From NCBI GenBank assembly GCA_029204225.1, contig CM055110.1, positions 18,905,501 through 18,969,500 on the forward strand: a DNA stretch of 64,000 nucleotides. Reading direction: 5' to 3'. Positions 21,421 through 33,999 of the stretch are shown here, piece after piece. The stretch's first letter is position 1. Each line of letters begins with the position of its first letter. The notes under the pieces were generated by a model. The model did no database searches. It was not told the DNA's origin and saw only the letters and a program-made list of their open reading frames with translations. This DNA is from Diphasiastrum complanatum. Its lineage: Eukaryota; Streptophyta; Lycopodiopsida; Lycopodiales; Lycopodiaceae. A program made the translations under genes and the position numbers.

Positions 21421-22770
21421 ATTTTCATGTACGCATGTGTGGAGCATGCTCCCATGTGTGAATAGTAGGCTTACTTGCATTAGTTCATTTATGTAATAAA
21501 ATAGCTTGTTTCTTGAGACAATGTGAAACTAGACAAAGCTAGTCAAGTAGTAGCATGCCAAGTGTAATCATGAGGATGAACCTCAATTCCCTCACGACTT
21601 GTACAAATCAAATGCATGAATAGGCATAGGTATTTGGGTCATGACCTCAAGCTCAACCAAAAGTCAACACATGTCCTATTTTGTAGGGATGCAAAAGTGA
21701 AAGTGGCGCACCTCAATCTATCTGTTACGTCCATGTCTAGTATGTGTGGGATTCGGAATAATTCTTGACATGGATAGCCGGTACTGTATAAGGTTGTTAG
21801 TTATGCCACATCATTTCGGACTTGGCCGGTAATGTAATTAATAATCTTATGAGGTCCTAGACCTATAATTGGACTTATGGAGCACTTGCATGGTGTTTGA
21901 TTGCTATTATGCAAGAATAAGAGGTTAATTGCTTTTGATAGGAATGGAGGGATCCTAGCGGAAATATTCTCTAGTCATTTGGAGAGTATATATCATAGTC
22001 GAGCTTGCCCATCTTTTCATTGTCTTTTTTAATTTTAGAAGCCAAGATTCCCTCCTCTCTTGGCTTTGTGAAAAATCTTGTATTTTTTTTGTTTGTGGGT
22101 AAATCTCACACGTGTGGAGCATGTTCCCACGTGTGGAAAAAAGTAAAAAATAGGCAAAATAGGCAAGTACACATGTCAAAGTATGATTAGGCCTAAAGTA
22201 GGTTGTGATGTAGCTCGAGTCAAGATAGGCTTATGACATTTGTCAAGTAGATTTGGTGTGTGACATGTCCCTATGTGTTGGCATGAGAGTTAGGGTCCAA
22301 TCAAAAGAGAGATATTCATCAATTTGACCCAATCAAGTTTGAGGGCTCATATGTCAGTCAAGCAATAGGATTTGGAGGAGGAAAAGAAGGGGTCCAATCA
22401 TGTTTCACTCCCCTTCATGTTAGATTACTACTTATATGTTCCTTACACTCATTCTATGCAAGTTTTTGGAGTTATGAGATTTCTACACTATTTTGAGTCA
22501 AAATTGGTTTTTCTCTACTCGAGTTCTTGATGGTTGATTCTCTCTCCACCCGAGAGGAAGGCATTTTCATACTTCATTTTCAGTTGTACAAGTCTCCACA
22601 CGTGTGAATGTATTTTGTTTTATTGATTTATGCATGTAAAAAAGTGCTCTTACATTAGATTGATGGAATAGATCTTGGTTTTCAATCTATGTGTGATCTA
22701 TGTGCAATCACAACATCTTAGGAGATCAAAATCACACTTTGTGACATTTTCACACGTGTGAAATTCAACA
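21421..22770 (+). repeat. Probable copia E 5' LTR region, left boundary unresolved
   Basis: The right end is firm: ATTCAACA at 22763-22770 abuts a tRNA-iMet primer site. The region contains CACGTG palindromes (TTCACACGTGTGAA at 22749-22762, others near 22112, 22128 and 22594) and a TATA-like ACTTATATGTTCC near 22431. A related GTGTGGAGCATG phrase occurs at about 21438 and 22115, suggesting a duplication or two overlapping LTRs. The left end was not found. Confidence 0.5.
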
Positions 22771-22786
22771 TGGTATCAGAGATAGC
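22771..22786 (+). promoter_or_regulatory. Copia E primer binding site, tRNA-iMet type
   Basis: TGGTATCAGAGATAGC directly follows the LTR end. The first 11 bases match the canonical plant copia site. Confidence 0.85.
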
Positions 22787-23345
22787 CTAAGATATCCATG
22801 CATATATCAAGTTTGATGTGAAAATTTGCCTTGAAATCTTTTTGGACTTGTTGGAAGCCTCTATGCCTATCTAATGAACCTTAGAAGAGTGCTTGTAACC
22901 TCTGATTGGATGCTTAGGGGGTTGGATATGGATTTTTAATGAACATCCTTTGAAAAAGTGTGCCCTCCTACTATATTTTTAGTCATTTACAGATCATAGG
23001 TGTGAAGCCTAGGTGGCAAGGTGACAAGGTAGGTGTTTTGTAAACCTCTTCTCCCTCTGTACTGTGCTTTACAACGACCAAATCGGAGTCCTGTAGCAAA
23101 AGTTATGGCCATCAGAAGTTTGGCAATTTTTGGACTAAAATTTGAAATTTTTTTGCAATGTGCTGATTGCATGCATATGTGTGAACCAATACAATGATTT
23201 TCTAGTGTTGAAAATGTTTGTATGAACCTGTATGCATGATTGAATGCATGGTATGAGGTGGTACAATAGGTTGATCAGAGTAATTTCATGCATGATTACT
23301 ATTTTTGAAAAATCTAGTCTAAAAGCTAATTTCTACACGCAATTT
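22787..23345 (+). other. Copia E leader
   Basis: It matches, in reverse, the sequence at about 62850-63300: shared phrases GAAGCCTCTATGCCT, AGTGTGCCCTCCTA, GAAGTTTGGCAATTTTTG and GCATGCATATGTGTG (or near variants). No gag follows; GyB-2 sequence begins near 23346. Confidence 0.65.
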
Positions 23346-24365
23346 CAAAAGAGAAAAAGATTGAGAATGTGGTTCTAAGTTCTTCCAAGGAAAGGCTTCG
23401 TCGTAGTGGTGTGATTTGTAGCCCAAACCCAGTACGTGGGAAGAATTCATGGAGGTATTCAGAAAATCATTTGTGGTTGCGGACGATTCGGATTTTTACC
23501 AAAGATTTGTCAGTTGCAAAATGGGTACTAGGAGCTTAGACTCTTACCTACAAGAATTTATGTATTTGTGAAAGAAATGTCCGTCATTCAATGCAAAATT
23601 GGCACTCTGGCAATTTATCCTAGGTTGCCAGCTGATTATCAGAATGAATGGAAACGAAATGTGCTTCAGAATTCCAATGACGTCATACGAGTAGTAGTGG
23701 CATCCAGGAAGCAATTTTAGGCTAATCCATCTGGATCCAATCAGAAGAAGGGAAAGAATTGAGTTCGTGACAAATATTTTGACGAACTAGATCAAATGGC
23801 ATAGGATTTTAAGCAAAAGAAACAGATGTCCCAGAAGAAGGCTAAGAAGGCGAATGTGTGTTTTGTCTGCCATAAGCCTGGACATGTTATGAAGTTTTGT
23901 CCGGAGTGAAAGAAACCCACAACTCAAGTCATTGAGATGCCAGGCAAAGAAAATCTAAAATTGAAAATTAACAAGGTTAATTATGAGTGTGAATGTTCAT
24001 TCAGTACTGCTTCATTCTTGCCTAATGAATTATTTCGTTTGAAAGGCACAATTAAAGGACATGAAGTTAGTATATTGGTGTTTGGATAGTGGTTCAACTC
24101 ATAATTTAATTAACTCTTGTCGGCCTGGAAACTGAAGCCAGTGATCACAAATATAAGGTATATCTAGTTTTAGGTGCGGAGTTGGAGACTTGGGATGTCA
24201 AAGTTTCGAAGCTCCCAGTTTGGATTCAAAATTATAGAGAGTTAATAGATATTTATGTTTTAGATTTAGCACGCATGGACATAATCCTAGGGTATGAATA
24301 ATTATTTAATGAATCTCCTGATGATTTTGAGAAGCATATGCTCTCTTTTCAGGAGGGTAATGAAG
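23346..24365 (+). pseudogene. GyB-2 gag-protease remnant
   Basis: Same family as GyB-1 (12962-14998). Gag text is broken by several frameshifts (KMGTRSLDSYLQEF, LALWQFILG). The zinc knuckle CFVCHKPGHVMKFC is at 23859-23900, followed by LPNELFRLKGTIKGHEVSIL and a protease LDSGSTHNLIN (DSG at 24085-24093). A four-base insertion shifts frame just before the protease motif. It ends near 24365 in unrelated sequence. Confidence 0.8.
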
Positions 24366-25140
24366 CATTAGGAAAAATATGGACACAAAATGGGCCCTTT
24401 AAGCAAGTTTGACTTTAGAGAGTGATTACATGGAGAGAAGAATATCCGCAACATTTCATATTTCCGGTGTTGCTCGCCATTTAACCTATATTGTCATTCT
24501 CCATCCTAATTAGCTATAACTTTTGATCGGTACGTCGAAATTCGAAACTGAGTATACCATAAGAAAGAGGACATCAAGAGCTTTTCAACACACACCATAT
24601 TCTACCAAGAAAAAAAAATATAATAGCTATTAGAAAAATGACATATCGAGTTAGCGCGCCTGAGTTAAGGAGTTATGATCAAAATCTCAGGTGTTGAATC
24701 AATGAAGCATAAAAGACAGCAATAGACTAAAGCTCTACAAGCAATAGACAAGACAATAGGTTTTCCCATATACCAATCAATAATCTGAAAAATGAGTGTA
24801 CAAATGATCCTATAAATACCCTACCAATGAACCCTAAAATAGGAATTCAAAAGTAAAGGGAGGCAAAATGTGGAGGGAAAATAGTGTGCCCCCTACGGGC
24901 CCCACTCCACATATAACCATATAATAAGGGCCCAAGGCCAGTCAATGTCATAAAAAAGGACCCAGTGCGGGTCATAAGCATATAGAAAGGCTATGGGGCC
25001 TGTACATGACTAATATAAAATGCATAACCAAAAATATACATAACCAACAGTAAATGTAAAGAGGCCTACGGAATATATGCAGAGTAGCCCAGTAGGCCTA
25101 TATCCTGTAGTCCGTAACTTTAAGTATATATGTGATGTTG
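24366..25140. other. Unassigned insertion-like stretch between GyB-2 pieces
   Basis: It separates the GyB-2 protease from an RNase H scrap at 25141. It includes a G+C-richer patch around 24887-25000 (GTGCCCCCTACGGGCCCC, GGGCCCAAGGCCAG). No frame, LTR ends or primer site recognised. Confidence 0.4.
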
Positions 25141-25265
25141 TTGACCTAAGAGGTTGTAAGGCCAGGTGGTCAAAACTAATTCAAGAGTTCAAGTTTGACA
25201 TTAAGTATCATAGAGGTACGTCAAACTGTGTAGCCGATGTGCACTATATGCTTTTCTTTTTATAG
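25141..25265 (+). pseudogene. GyB RNase H C-terminal scrap
   Basis: The frame reads RWSKLIQEFKFDIKYHRGTS then NCVADV, matching the end of gypsy RNase H (compare [20 protein letters not shown] in GyB-1). About 35 residues survive. It probably belongs to GyB-2 with the middle lost. The 210 bases after it hold nothing recognisable. Confidence 0.7.
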
Positions 25266-25477
25266 TTCAACCATGTTCTTTTTTGCATTTAGAATTGGAA
25301 CTAGTATTCAATCAAAGAAAATATGAAAATGCTATTTGCAACTATTTTAACAAACAAGGATGCCAAAAGATGATTATGTACATTGAAACGACAAACAATT
25401 GCCAATAACAAACTACGTGATTCTAATAGCACAACAATTGTAATGAATCACACATCTTGATGCAAGCCAAGATGAAC

Positions 25478-25800
25478 TTACGAACTTGAAAACACCCAAA
25501 AAAATTCACAATTTGGTTCAACTAATACGCATGTTGTGTTCTTCATGATAGAGGAATATTCTTCCTTCATGGCTTCGACCCATACTTCTTGTTGTGATTC
25601 AGACTCTACGTTTGTCATTAAGACAAAATTCATAGTTGAACTTTTGAGTCTCTCTATTAGGACTCTCTGAGCTCCTTGTTGGCTAGATTTTGCTTTATTG
25701 AGTATCTCTCCTCCTTCAATTGTCTTCAAGTACCATCGAGGGAGTTTCTTGTGTTGAGGAGGAGGACTAGGTTGAGGATTATTAACTATTGTAGGTTGCT
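25478..25800 (-). pseudogene. Copia RT N-terminal fragment
   Basis: Minus-strand reading: PSPPPQHKKLPRWYLKTIEG, then FVLMTNVESESQQEVWVEAM and KEEYSSIMKNTTCVLVE. This is the linker and first block of copia RT (W..AM.EEy.SI..N.TW.L). One of the usual Trp codons is TGT. The rest of RT is absent. Confidence 0.75.
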
Positions 25801-26059
25801 AGAAATCACCAATATGAGGGCTGTTTTGATCTATCTAAGACATGGCTGGGTCAAGAAGTTACACTCGTGAAAACTATGTATCGGGAATTTGAGATGAGAG
25901 ATCGAGTATATATACTACTCCCTTTCAACTCAAAGGTGCTATGCATGAGAAAGTGCGCCAAAGATATCTCCTAGATATTGTGGAACATGGCTAATCATTA
26001 AGAAGGTTAGTCGAGGGGCTTGTAAGCTATAGCTACCCTTGGGGTGCAAGGGGCATCCA
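25801..26059. other. Unassigned junction sequence left of GyA-3
   Basis: No motif recognised. It ends at the TG of the GyA-3 LTR. Confidence 0.4.
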
Positions 26060-27445
26060 TGTTGTGGGGCTATTTCCTACCCTAGCCTCAACCCAAGATC
26101 CAAGCACACAAACATCAAGGAGACGAGGTTAGATGTCACACGGAGGTTCGATCCCATGAGAGCGATAGCATAGATCAAAATCCAGCATGCATTGATGATC
26201 CACAATAAACACTAAGATCCATTAACCCTACAACCATTAACCCTAAATCCACAAAGAGCTTACCCTTCTCTCTCTCCCTTTCTCTCTCACAAAAAGCATA
26301 AGAATTAGCAAATCCAACAATTAGCAACCACAAAGAAAGCATGAGAGATGGAGGAAAATGTGAAAAATACAGATCCTAAGTGGATCTAAACTCCAAAATC
26401 ATTGGCTTGAATGCTTGCACTCCAAACTACATAAGCTAGGAATTGGCAACACATTCTATGCTACCTAGAATGCAAAGAACTTGATCAAAAAGCATTTATC
26501 ACAAATGGAAACTTCCATAAACATCAAGTGCGGCCCAAAATAGCATTATACAGTCCATAATACATCAGCCTATCACTTTTGGAAAGCACCTAAGATCATA
26601 CACAATAGCTTGAAGACAATACACACAACAATGCTCTCAATGGAGGAAGAAACAATGACAATGATCTATTGATCTCAATGAAGCATACAAAAGGTTTCTC
26701 CAACCTGTTCTCCACGACTTCCCTACTATTTATGGATGAGGAAGATGACTCTCTCTCCTCTCTCTAGAAGGTACTTGACCCTAGATATTCCCTATATAGG
26801 AAAAATAGCTAAAAATGGCTTATATGACCAAAATACATCAAAATGGTCTCATTTTGAAGGGTATGAAGTTTGACACTTCATCATACTGAAAAAATACAGT
26901 AAATAAAAACATTGTGGCCTGGTTCACACGTGTGAAACTCCAGAACCAAAACTATTTACAATTTTAGCCAATTTAGGCCTCAAACTAGCTAGGAAATGTT
27001 GACAATTTTCACAGAAAAGAGATAGAGAGCAAGGACATTCCACATCCATTCCATAAGAGGGCCAACCTATTTGTATTGAAATGAAGAGAACATGTACAAT
27101 GATTCGAAATTGCTACTTCAATAGGAAATTGAGGAGATGGGCGCCCCAATTCCTATTAGCTAATCTAAACCTAAGTATTCAAATAGTGGAGGGAACCCAT
27201 TCAAAAATTGGAGAGAACTAATTTGAATTTGAATTTTGGTTAGAACCCCTACTTTATTCATGAACTTGACTTTTAAGCCCTGCGACATTAAAAGTCCCGC
27301 ATAATATGCCTAAAGTCCTTTCATTGGATTTCTAATTATCAAATCTCTATGTGATCATCGAGGTGGACTTACACGTGCAGGGTGCCAAATCCCTCTCTTA
27401 TTAACTAGGGTTAGGATTGCATTGGGATCCGCAAACCCTCCAACA
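26060..27445 (-). repeat. GyA-3 3' LTR (about 726 bp of its own plus a 655-bp insertion)
   Basis: Plus-strand ends are TGTTGTGGGGC and CCCTCCAACA, matching the GyA-2 LTR ends in the same orientation. It is clearly more diverged than GyA-1 and GyA-2. The minus-strand polypurine stretch GGTGGGGAAAC lies just outside at about 27446-27456. Confidence 0.85.
26359..27013 (-). mobile_element. Solo LTR inserted in the GyA-3 LTR (655 bp)
   Basis: It runs TGTGAAAAATACAG..CAATTTTCACA with target duplication GAAAA at 26354-26358 and 27014-27018. It carries TTCACACGTGTGAA at 26923-26936, as do the copia A and copia E LTRs. Its start resembles the copia A LTR (ATACRGATCCTAA shared), hence the proposed minus orientation. 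Confidence 0.85.
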
Positions 27446-30339
27446 GTTTCCCCACCAAAATTGGTGGCGGTCCCGCGACACCTCGCAAGAATATTTATTT
27501 TGGGCTCTAGTTGGCCTCTCGTCGCACCTTTATCAGGTGGTATTGCACCTTCTCCATGAATTCTAGGCGCTCGGTTTTGAAATCTGTTTTGTGCGGTAAA
27601 AGCACTTATTTGCCCCAGCAATCCAATTGGAGGTTGTCCAAGCTGTAACTCTGGACTCCCATGCGCCGCCCAGCATCGCAGCTCAATAGTATAATCTGGC
27701 CAATGGCAATTGATCTTGGACTTTGTCGGACGCCATCGAGATATTTGGATCAAAAGCCAACACTGGAAGGCAATCATCCCATCTTGGTGATATGGACGCC
27801 AACATTGTCAAGTCATTTGCAAAGAGCGCAGATTGCCTAATATGGCGAATTCCTATACTCTGCAACATAAAATTGTAGGGCTCGATGGAAGTCAATTGAG
27901 ATGTTCCAGTTGTACTTCTGGTAGATTATGGGCCAATTTGGGGTGTGGATGCTGACTTGTCCCACTGGAATCCCCAAATCTTTCCATTTATTTCATCTCG
28001 GCATTGGCACATAATACGAATCTACTCGCAATTGGCTAGGGCTGGCGACATAGCTCACAATGGAATCTAGAGCTTTTTTGAAGATTGTCTTCCGCCAAGC
28101 TGGTTGCTCTCCCAATGCTAGTAGTTTGTCAAAAAAGCATGGATCTGGTCCTCGATGGTGATCGGCATCTAAAATAGTGGCCTCGCTCTGGAAGTGGATG
28201 GACCTTCTTCCGTGGCCTGTGCATTTGGTGCTACATCTTCTTGAGTACTGGCATCTCCCCCTTCATGCATGCATGTATCCAATCCTCCCTGATCTTGTGT
28301 TTGAGGCGAGAACTGTGGCATAACCGGAACTTGAATCTGGGGATGCGACTCTAACACTTGAGCGGCCACCTTTTCATAATCTTTGATAATTGTTTTTGCC
28401 TTGGCCAGCTCTGTCGATGCCGTACGTTTTAACTTATCAAATCTTTTTTGAAACCCTGCCAATGAGGTTCGCTAGGTTTCAACCTTCCGAAATAGGTAGC
28501 GGATCTCATCCGGTGAGACAAGACGATCAAGTACTTGCGTCTGGAGGTAAGTGTCTCTTTCAACAATGGTCACATCCAATTCACCTTGAAGGCGCTCTCG
28601 TTCAAGCGCAGCCATATCCAATTGCCCGTGAAGCAGCAACACCTGTTGTATGGCATCTTGGACGGCCTTGTCCACTTGATCCTGCACTGTCGTCAATGTA
28701 TTCTAGAGAGTTGTCAAGTAGCCTTCCAATGTTTCAGTTGACTTTTGGGCTTTCTTCATCTCCTTTTCCGACATAGTTTCATGTTGCTTGGCGATCTTTA
28801 ACTCCCGATTCACCTGGATCACCTTTTGGATGATCAAGGTGTTCTCAGATCCCAAATCTGCTATGCATTGTTCCATTTCTTTTTTCTTATCCAACATAGA
28901 CTGGATCAGACGTGCAAGGTTAGAGACTAAATCAAGAGCGTCACCAAAATCCACATGTGTTGCAGTGGTAGCAGCAGCAGCAGGAACATGAACTGCAGGT
29001 GCGATCCTTGTTTGGCGTTGAGGTCTTGCCCAGGGCTCTTCTTCCTCAAAGAGATCTTCTTCTTCATAACCTTCAGGTACCGTGGCGTCAAACTGCTTCG
29101 GTGATTAACTGCATGGACGACCCGAATGGTGTCCGGTGCTTGATCTGCTTGATCTGCTTGATCTTGGTGATCGATCTGAAACGATGAATCAAACACATTA
29201 GCGCTATCATGGAATTGTCCGAATCCTCTTCTGGGGATCAAAGGGTCCAGGGCTCCAAGGCATCATAAAAATTTCATTCGCCCCCAAAGGATCGGAATAA
29301 TCGAACATATCCATGAAAGCCTGTAGGTTCAGTAAAGTAGCTTGAGCGTCTGGGGGAGAGGCGGCTTGGGCAGCTGTGATTGGAATTGTTGATCCAACGG
29401 TCACAGACTAACCCTGAGAGGAAGCGGAGGCTAGGGAAGCATTAGTGGATGAGGGAATAGGAAGTGCAGAGTGAGTGGCAGCAGGGGGTGGGAGCGCAGC
29501 TGACGATGGTTGCCTAGTGCGGTGACGTGACACGTAAGGCGAGTCAAGAATGACGACCTCGCTGCATACCCGTCGACGACTAGATGCCTATATAGAAGAT
29601 TCGGCAGGTTCCACATCTTTGTAGACAGACAAGACTGACTCTAGAACAAACCCATGGACCTTATTAACCAAGTAGAAAGCGGAAATAGTGGACAAAAGAG
29701 CACCAACAGCAAATTGTTGCTTGGTATTACCCTTGATGGCTCTCTTAAGATCACCAAAAACCATTTTAAACGAGTTGGATGGCTCCAACGATTTCTTGTC
29801 AAATTTATAGTTTGACTCAACTATGCGGTGCAGGATTTGCGCGAAATGCGCTCCTTCCTAAGGTTGCCAACCATCAGGAAGTTGTTCAAAAGCTGAGCAG
29901 CCGCATGGATGGTGGGATCTCAGATAGACTCTAAGAGATAGCCATCCTTGGTCCAATACAGCTCAATGGTCGTGTCAATAAAGGGTTTAATGACGTTCTT
30001 GGCATGCTTATGGTTGGGTGAGGACTGGGTGCCTGATGATATCCCTATGGCTTCAAGGGTGGCTTCAGTGACGCGCACCTTGTGGGTAGCCCCCTGGTAG
30101 GTAATGTAGAACTTGGATTTTTCCTCGGTCCAGGTGCTAAAGGCAAAGGTTATAAAATCCATATTTATTTTTCCAGAAAAGGCATGCTCGTTGATCCCCA
30201 TTGCGGTGAGCAGAGGCTTAGCAAGGTTCATCCATTGAGCCACCATGCTTGTGCTAGGAAGTATCATGATATCCGTCTTGGTTGGAACATCACGATGAAT
30301 GACATACTGAGGAGACTGAGAAGTATCAATAGAAGACAT
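27446..30339 (-). pseudogene. GyA-3 ORF3, longest copy, with several frameshifts and stops
   Basis: Starts at 30339 (MSSIDTSQSP) and its natural stop seems to be near 27505, after HLIKVRREAN; that span is about 2.8 kb, roughly 940 codons if undamaged. Order on the minus strand: N-terminal part (TWTEEKSKFYITYQGATHKV), stop near 29940, linker, acidic and low-complexity stretch, coiled coil (KKKEMEQCIADLGSENTLII, LQGELDVTIVERDTYLQ), proline-rich linker, and a C-terminal part (WDDCLPVLAFDPNISM). It shows the parts that GyA-1 and GyA-2 have lost, so it best indicates full length. Function unknown. Confidence 0.8.
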
Positions 30340-30690
30340 GATGAGAGTAGTCAGAACTGAGAATAAGAGCACAAGAGTGTATTAGAAGGCTGGAAGGAAG
30401 TTTTGGAAAGTTCTGGTCGCTAAAAAATTGGGCGAGAGCTTCGCTAGCACAAGTGAGAAATGAAATCGAATTCAGCCCTTTTATAGGTGAATTTGGAGGG
30501 TCCATTAGACAAAGTACTAGTTTGGCTGCTCAGTTCTAGACAAAAATTTGCAGGAATGCTCAGTACTATGAAAATAGCTTCCAAAAATCTCAGCGAAGGT
30601 TTCTGAGAGTTTGAACTGATCAAGCGAAGGTTCTTAAGATCTTGCAAAGGTTTAACATTCGGCTAAGAACATCCTTCGCCTAGGTATTGT
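30340..30690 (-). other. GyA-3 spacer upstream of ORF3
   Basis: It contains GCGAAGG/CCTTCGCC-type motifs near 30593, 30627 and 30673, as in GyA-1. It is truncated at about 30690. Confidence 0.7.
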
Positions 30691-32499
30691 AGATAAGAAA
30701 ACTTTTTAGGTTCTCAAAATTCAAAGAGGCCTATAGCTTTTTCCTACCACTCCAAAAATTTACATTTACCTATTGTCATGTCAACTTCTTTGACAAATTG
30801 TGAAGCCCCAGTAATTCATCCTCAATCTATGGAGTGGATCTCAAATTAGTAAGAAGCAGAAACCTAGTTTGAGCTTTAGTTGTACTATGTCTATTTATTA
30901 TTGTTATGGACATACATTACATAGTCCACACTTCTCTATTATGGTTATATGAGTACCCGCAACTTATTGGGGTCTCGCAATTATTTTTACAAGCCTAGCT
31001 TAGTATTTCAGACTCCCCTTTTAATTAGATAAGGCTATTTCAGTAGATAAGGCTAAATGCCTATTTTGGGAACTCTACAGGATGTCACATTTGGAACCTT
31101 CTAGACGTTTTCCACTTTTGTATAGACAGGCCCAAGGATCTAACATTCCTCTACATGTGACTTTAGTGACCTGAAGTTTGTAGGGGAACTCTACAGTTTT
31201 CTGAATCTCTAAACTAAAGGCAACTGCCGTCATTCATCTGGTTTTCTTATTGGAGATTGCTTCTTTTATTTGTTGTTTTATGGTTTCATTTTATACCAAT
31301 ATCTGTCATTAAGTTCATAACAAATATCGTTTCACGATATTAAATCACCTGTTTAACAAAAGCACAGATACACCAGTCATTTCAGACATCCTAACTTTCC
31401 CAAAAAATCAAAATGAATGGCTTCATATTCAAATGCTTTCACCAATTCATAGTGGATCGACATGCTAGCTACAAACATGACGCTACACTGACCAATACAA
31501 ACTAAAACAAACAACTTCGAACATTTGGGCGGTGTGAGACACCAATTAGTGCATTTCATACTGAAAATCAGGACAGCCCGCTAGAAGCACAATAGTAATA
31601 CATCTCAAGAGAGCTGCATCTACAATGAGAAATTCGACCAAAACAAAACACTTCTATGCAGATAATAGCTCATAAAAAGTTCACTGTAGACAAATGAACA
31701 TCACCATATTGGTTTTAACTCAGCTTTTCTAATTATTTAAGATCCATAAATTGCTTTGAGTTTGAGTCCAGTATCCAGAATAAATAGTTTGTTACAATTG
31801 GCAAAAAAATAGAAATGATTTCATAAACTTAAAATGTTGCCGCTCAAAGAGAAACACAAGATGCATTGTAACAACTGACGCAGGCACAGGAACACTGATG
31901 AAATCAAGCCAATATTGGGAAGAAACTGATGTATGCTGGCTAATATCCAATCATTGGGGCTCAAACAGGGTTAGGTCCGAAACTTACTATCTTAGGCACA
32001 GTCATATGGTCAGATGTTAAACAATTTTGGGTCCTCAAAGCCCATAAGGTTTACTGCTGATTGAATGAATAAAATCATACAGCAGAATTACTACAAAAGC
32101 ATTGTCTATGTAGATGCCAATGACATGCCTTTAAGTCTCCTCCTTACCTCCCCAAACCCCCCCCCCCCCCCCCCCCCAACACACACACACACACACACAA
32201 AAATGATGTCCCATAATCGATATACAAATATAGTCAACCAGGGATCGTAGTATAATCACTCTACAAATGTTGCATAGGTTGCATCAATAACTGCTCCTCA
32301 AGAACAAAAGTTTGGTTCAAGAGCATAGAAAAATGATAAAGAACCGGTCTGGTTTGCCGTGTACAATGATTGACATGTTGTACATGCTACTGCACCAAGA
32401 ACTTGAATGATAGCCAAGCAAAGGGTGGTACTCAGCAAGTCACCATCCCCCCCTCACATCTCTCGTCCTTTGGTTGGACCATCACACCAGGATAAAAGT
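30691..32499. other. Unassigned stretch
   Basis: No recognisable coding region on either strand. It contains a C-run/AC microsatellite at 32157-32199. It could be intergenic or intronic. Confidence 0.4.
32157..32199. repeat. (C)21 plus (AC)n microsatellite
   Basis: 21 C residues at 32157-32177 are followed by an AC repeat to 32199; directly read. Confidence 0.97.
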
Positions 32500-32890
32500 C
32501 ATCATCAGTCTGAAAATAAAAGGCTCAATAGCACCATACTCGGGAATCGTAGAATGGCATGAAAAATGGGAGTAAACTTGGACACAACAGGAGGGGTTAG
32601 CTCAAAAGATACAGGAATAATGGCCCTGGAAATTTTGAAGGGTCCAAAATATTGAGCATAAAGCTTAAAAGAAAGGGCAGGACCTTGCAATGCAAAGTAA
32701 CAACCAAAATGTGAACACACATAGATGTAGCAACGAATGCTTGCCAAACTGATGTTGATACTTGACATACTAAGTTCTAAGAAAAAAGCAATAGCCTCAC
32801 AATAAAGTTGACTGTTGCACAAGAAGGGGCATTTCAAATTTAGTATGATCATCATTACAGATGTTGACACCCCTTGGAAACCTGGCAAGG
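32500..32890 (-). pseudogene. Ty3/gypsy integrase C-terminal remnant (non-GyA)
   Basis: The minus-strand frame includes ALSFKLYAQYFGPFKISRAI and VVSKFTPIFHAILRF. This fits the integrase tail pattern kL..ryfGPF.i...i....y.l.lP...kiHPvFHvs that precedes the chromodomain. The frame upstream (to 32888) is only loosely similar, and no chromodomain is readable downstream. A short, old fragment. Confidence 0.6.
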
Positions 32891-33999
32891 AGTAAACCCG
32901 GTGATAGGATCAATGGAACTCATGAAGCTAAGCTTAGCAAAAGGTGAATAGAAGTTCAATCAGTAGAATAATGAACCAACAAAAAGATCTTCAAATAGTC
33001 TTCTAACGTGCAGTTGAGGACGTCCAGACTGGCCAGATGACCATGCGAAACCCATCAAAGTTTATATCCCAGTTTAGTCAAATGCTACCCAAAAGCACTA
33101 ATATACTTACTATCACAGTCAGTCTATGTAGACTTAGACAAACCCATGCAAGCAATAAATTTCAGACAAAAACTAAAGAGCATACTAGGCCAACACTTGT
33201 CTAGCTGTAGAATTGAGCTGAGCACTCAGCATATGCAAATAAACAATTAACAAGAATGAAAAAAACATATGACGAAGCAGGAGTCAAAGGAGAATGCATA
33301 TTACAAAAACGACGCAGCAAGATACTCATGAAGTTCAGCTTGAAGGTCCATAGTACAAGTACAGGGAAATACATTGAAAAGTCTTTTGGAAATCATATTG
33401 ACCACTAACAAGGGATGACTGAGACTCAGAACTGTAGCACAATAGGAAGAATTTGAAGGCATACACAAGTGATGCTAATGAGAGCAAAACTGTCCCACGA
33501 ATAAGAGCTCTTAAATTTACCATTTGATATAAGCTGATATGTATCAAAGAAATCTGGACAATCAAGATATAAGGTAACACATAGCCCACTCAAGAGAAGC
33601 ATTCAAGAAAGTAATTACTCAACAAAGTAAAGGATTACATGATAAAGAATCCGCAGCTGAATCGGATTTCACAAGAACATAGTGACTAGCAAAAGTAGTG
33701 TCTGTTGAGAAAGAGACATTCTGGATTGGGAAAGAAAATACTTTTATCAATGAAGGTCCTTCATAATATCAAATGGTGTTCACTAACAATAATAGTGCCA
33801 ATTACATAGACGAAAAACAATAGTTAACAACTCTTTATCATGAAAAGGTTACATAAGCTCATAAAAAATTATCATAGCAGGATTTGTATAACCTCCTTTT
33901 AAAGAAGCATAGCTTCTTTACCAACAATAACAACAACAATCTCGACTATAAAGCATTGTGAAAATCGGAAATCACATAACAAGATTCTTAGTCAGAGTA
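32891..33999. other. Unassigned stretch left of the outer copia
   Basis: No gene or repeat boundary recognised. It ends at the TG of the outer copia LTR at 34000. Confidence 0.4.

Larger units (their letters stand above)
26060..30690 (-). mobile_element. GyA-3, 5'-truncated Ty3/gypsy element (3' LTR, ORF3, part of spacer)
   Basis: On the minus strand it holds part of the TTCGCC spacer, ORF3 and the 3' LTR. Similarity to GyA-1 and GyA-2 stops near 30690, just after CCTTCGCCTAGGTA. No pol or gag is present. A solo LTR sits inside its LTR. Confidence 0.88.

Noticed and set aside
32505-32888. A hydrophobic membrane protein
   Set aside because: The frame contains the integrase tail pattern YFGPFKI...FHAI and is better explained as a gypsy remnant.
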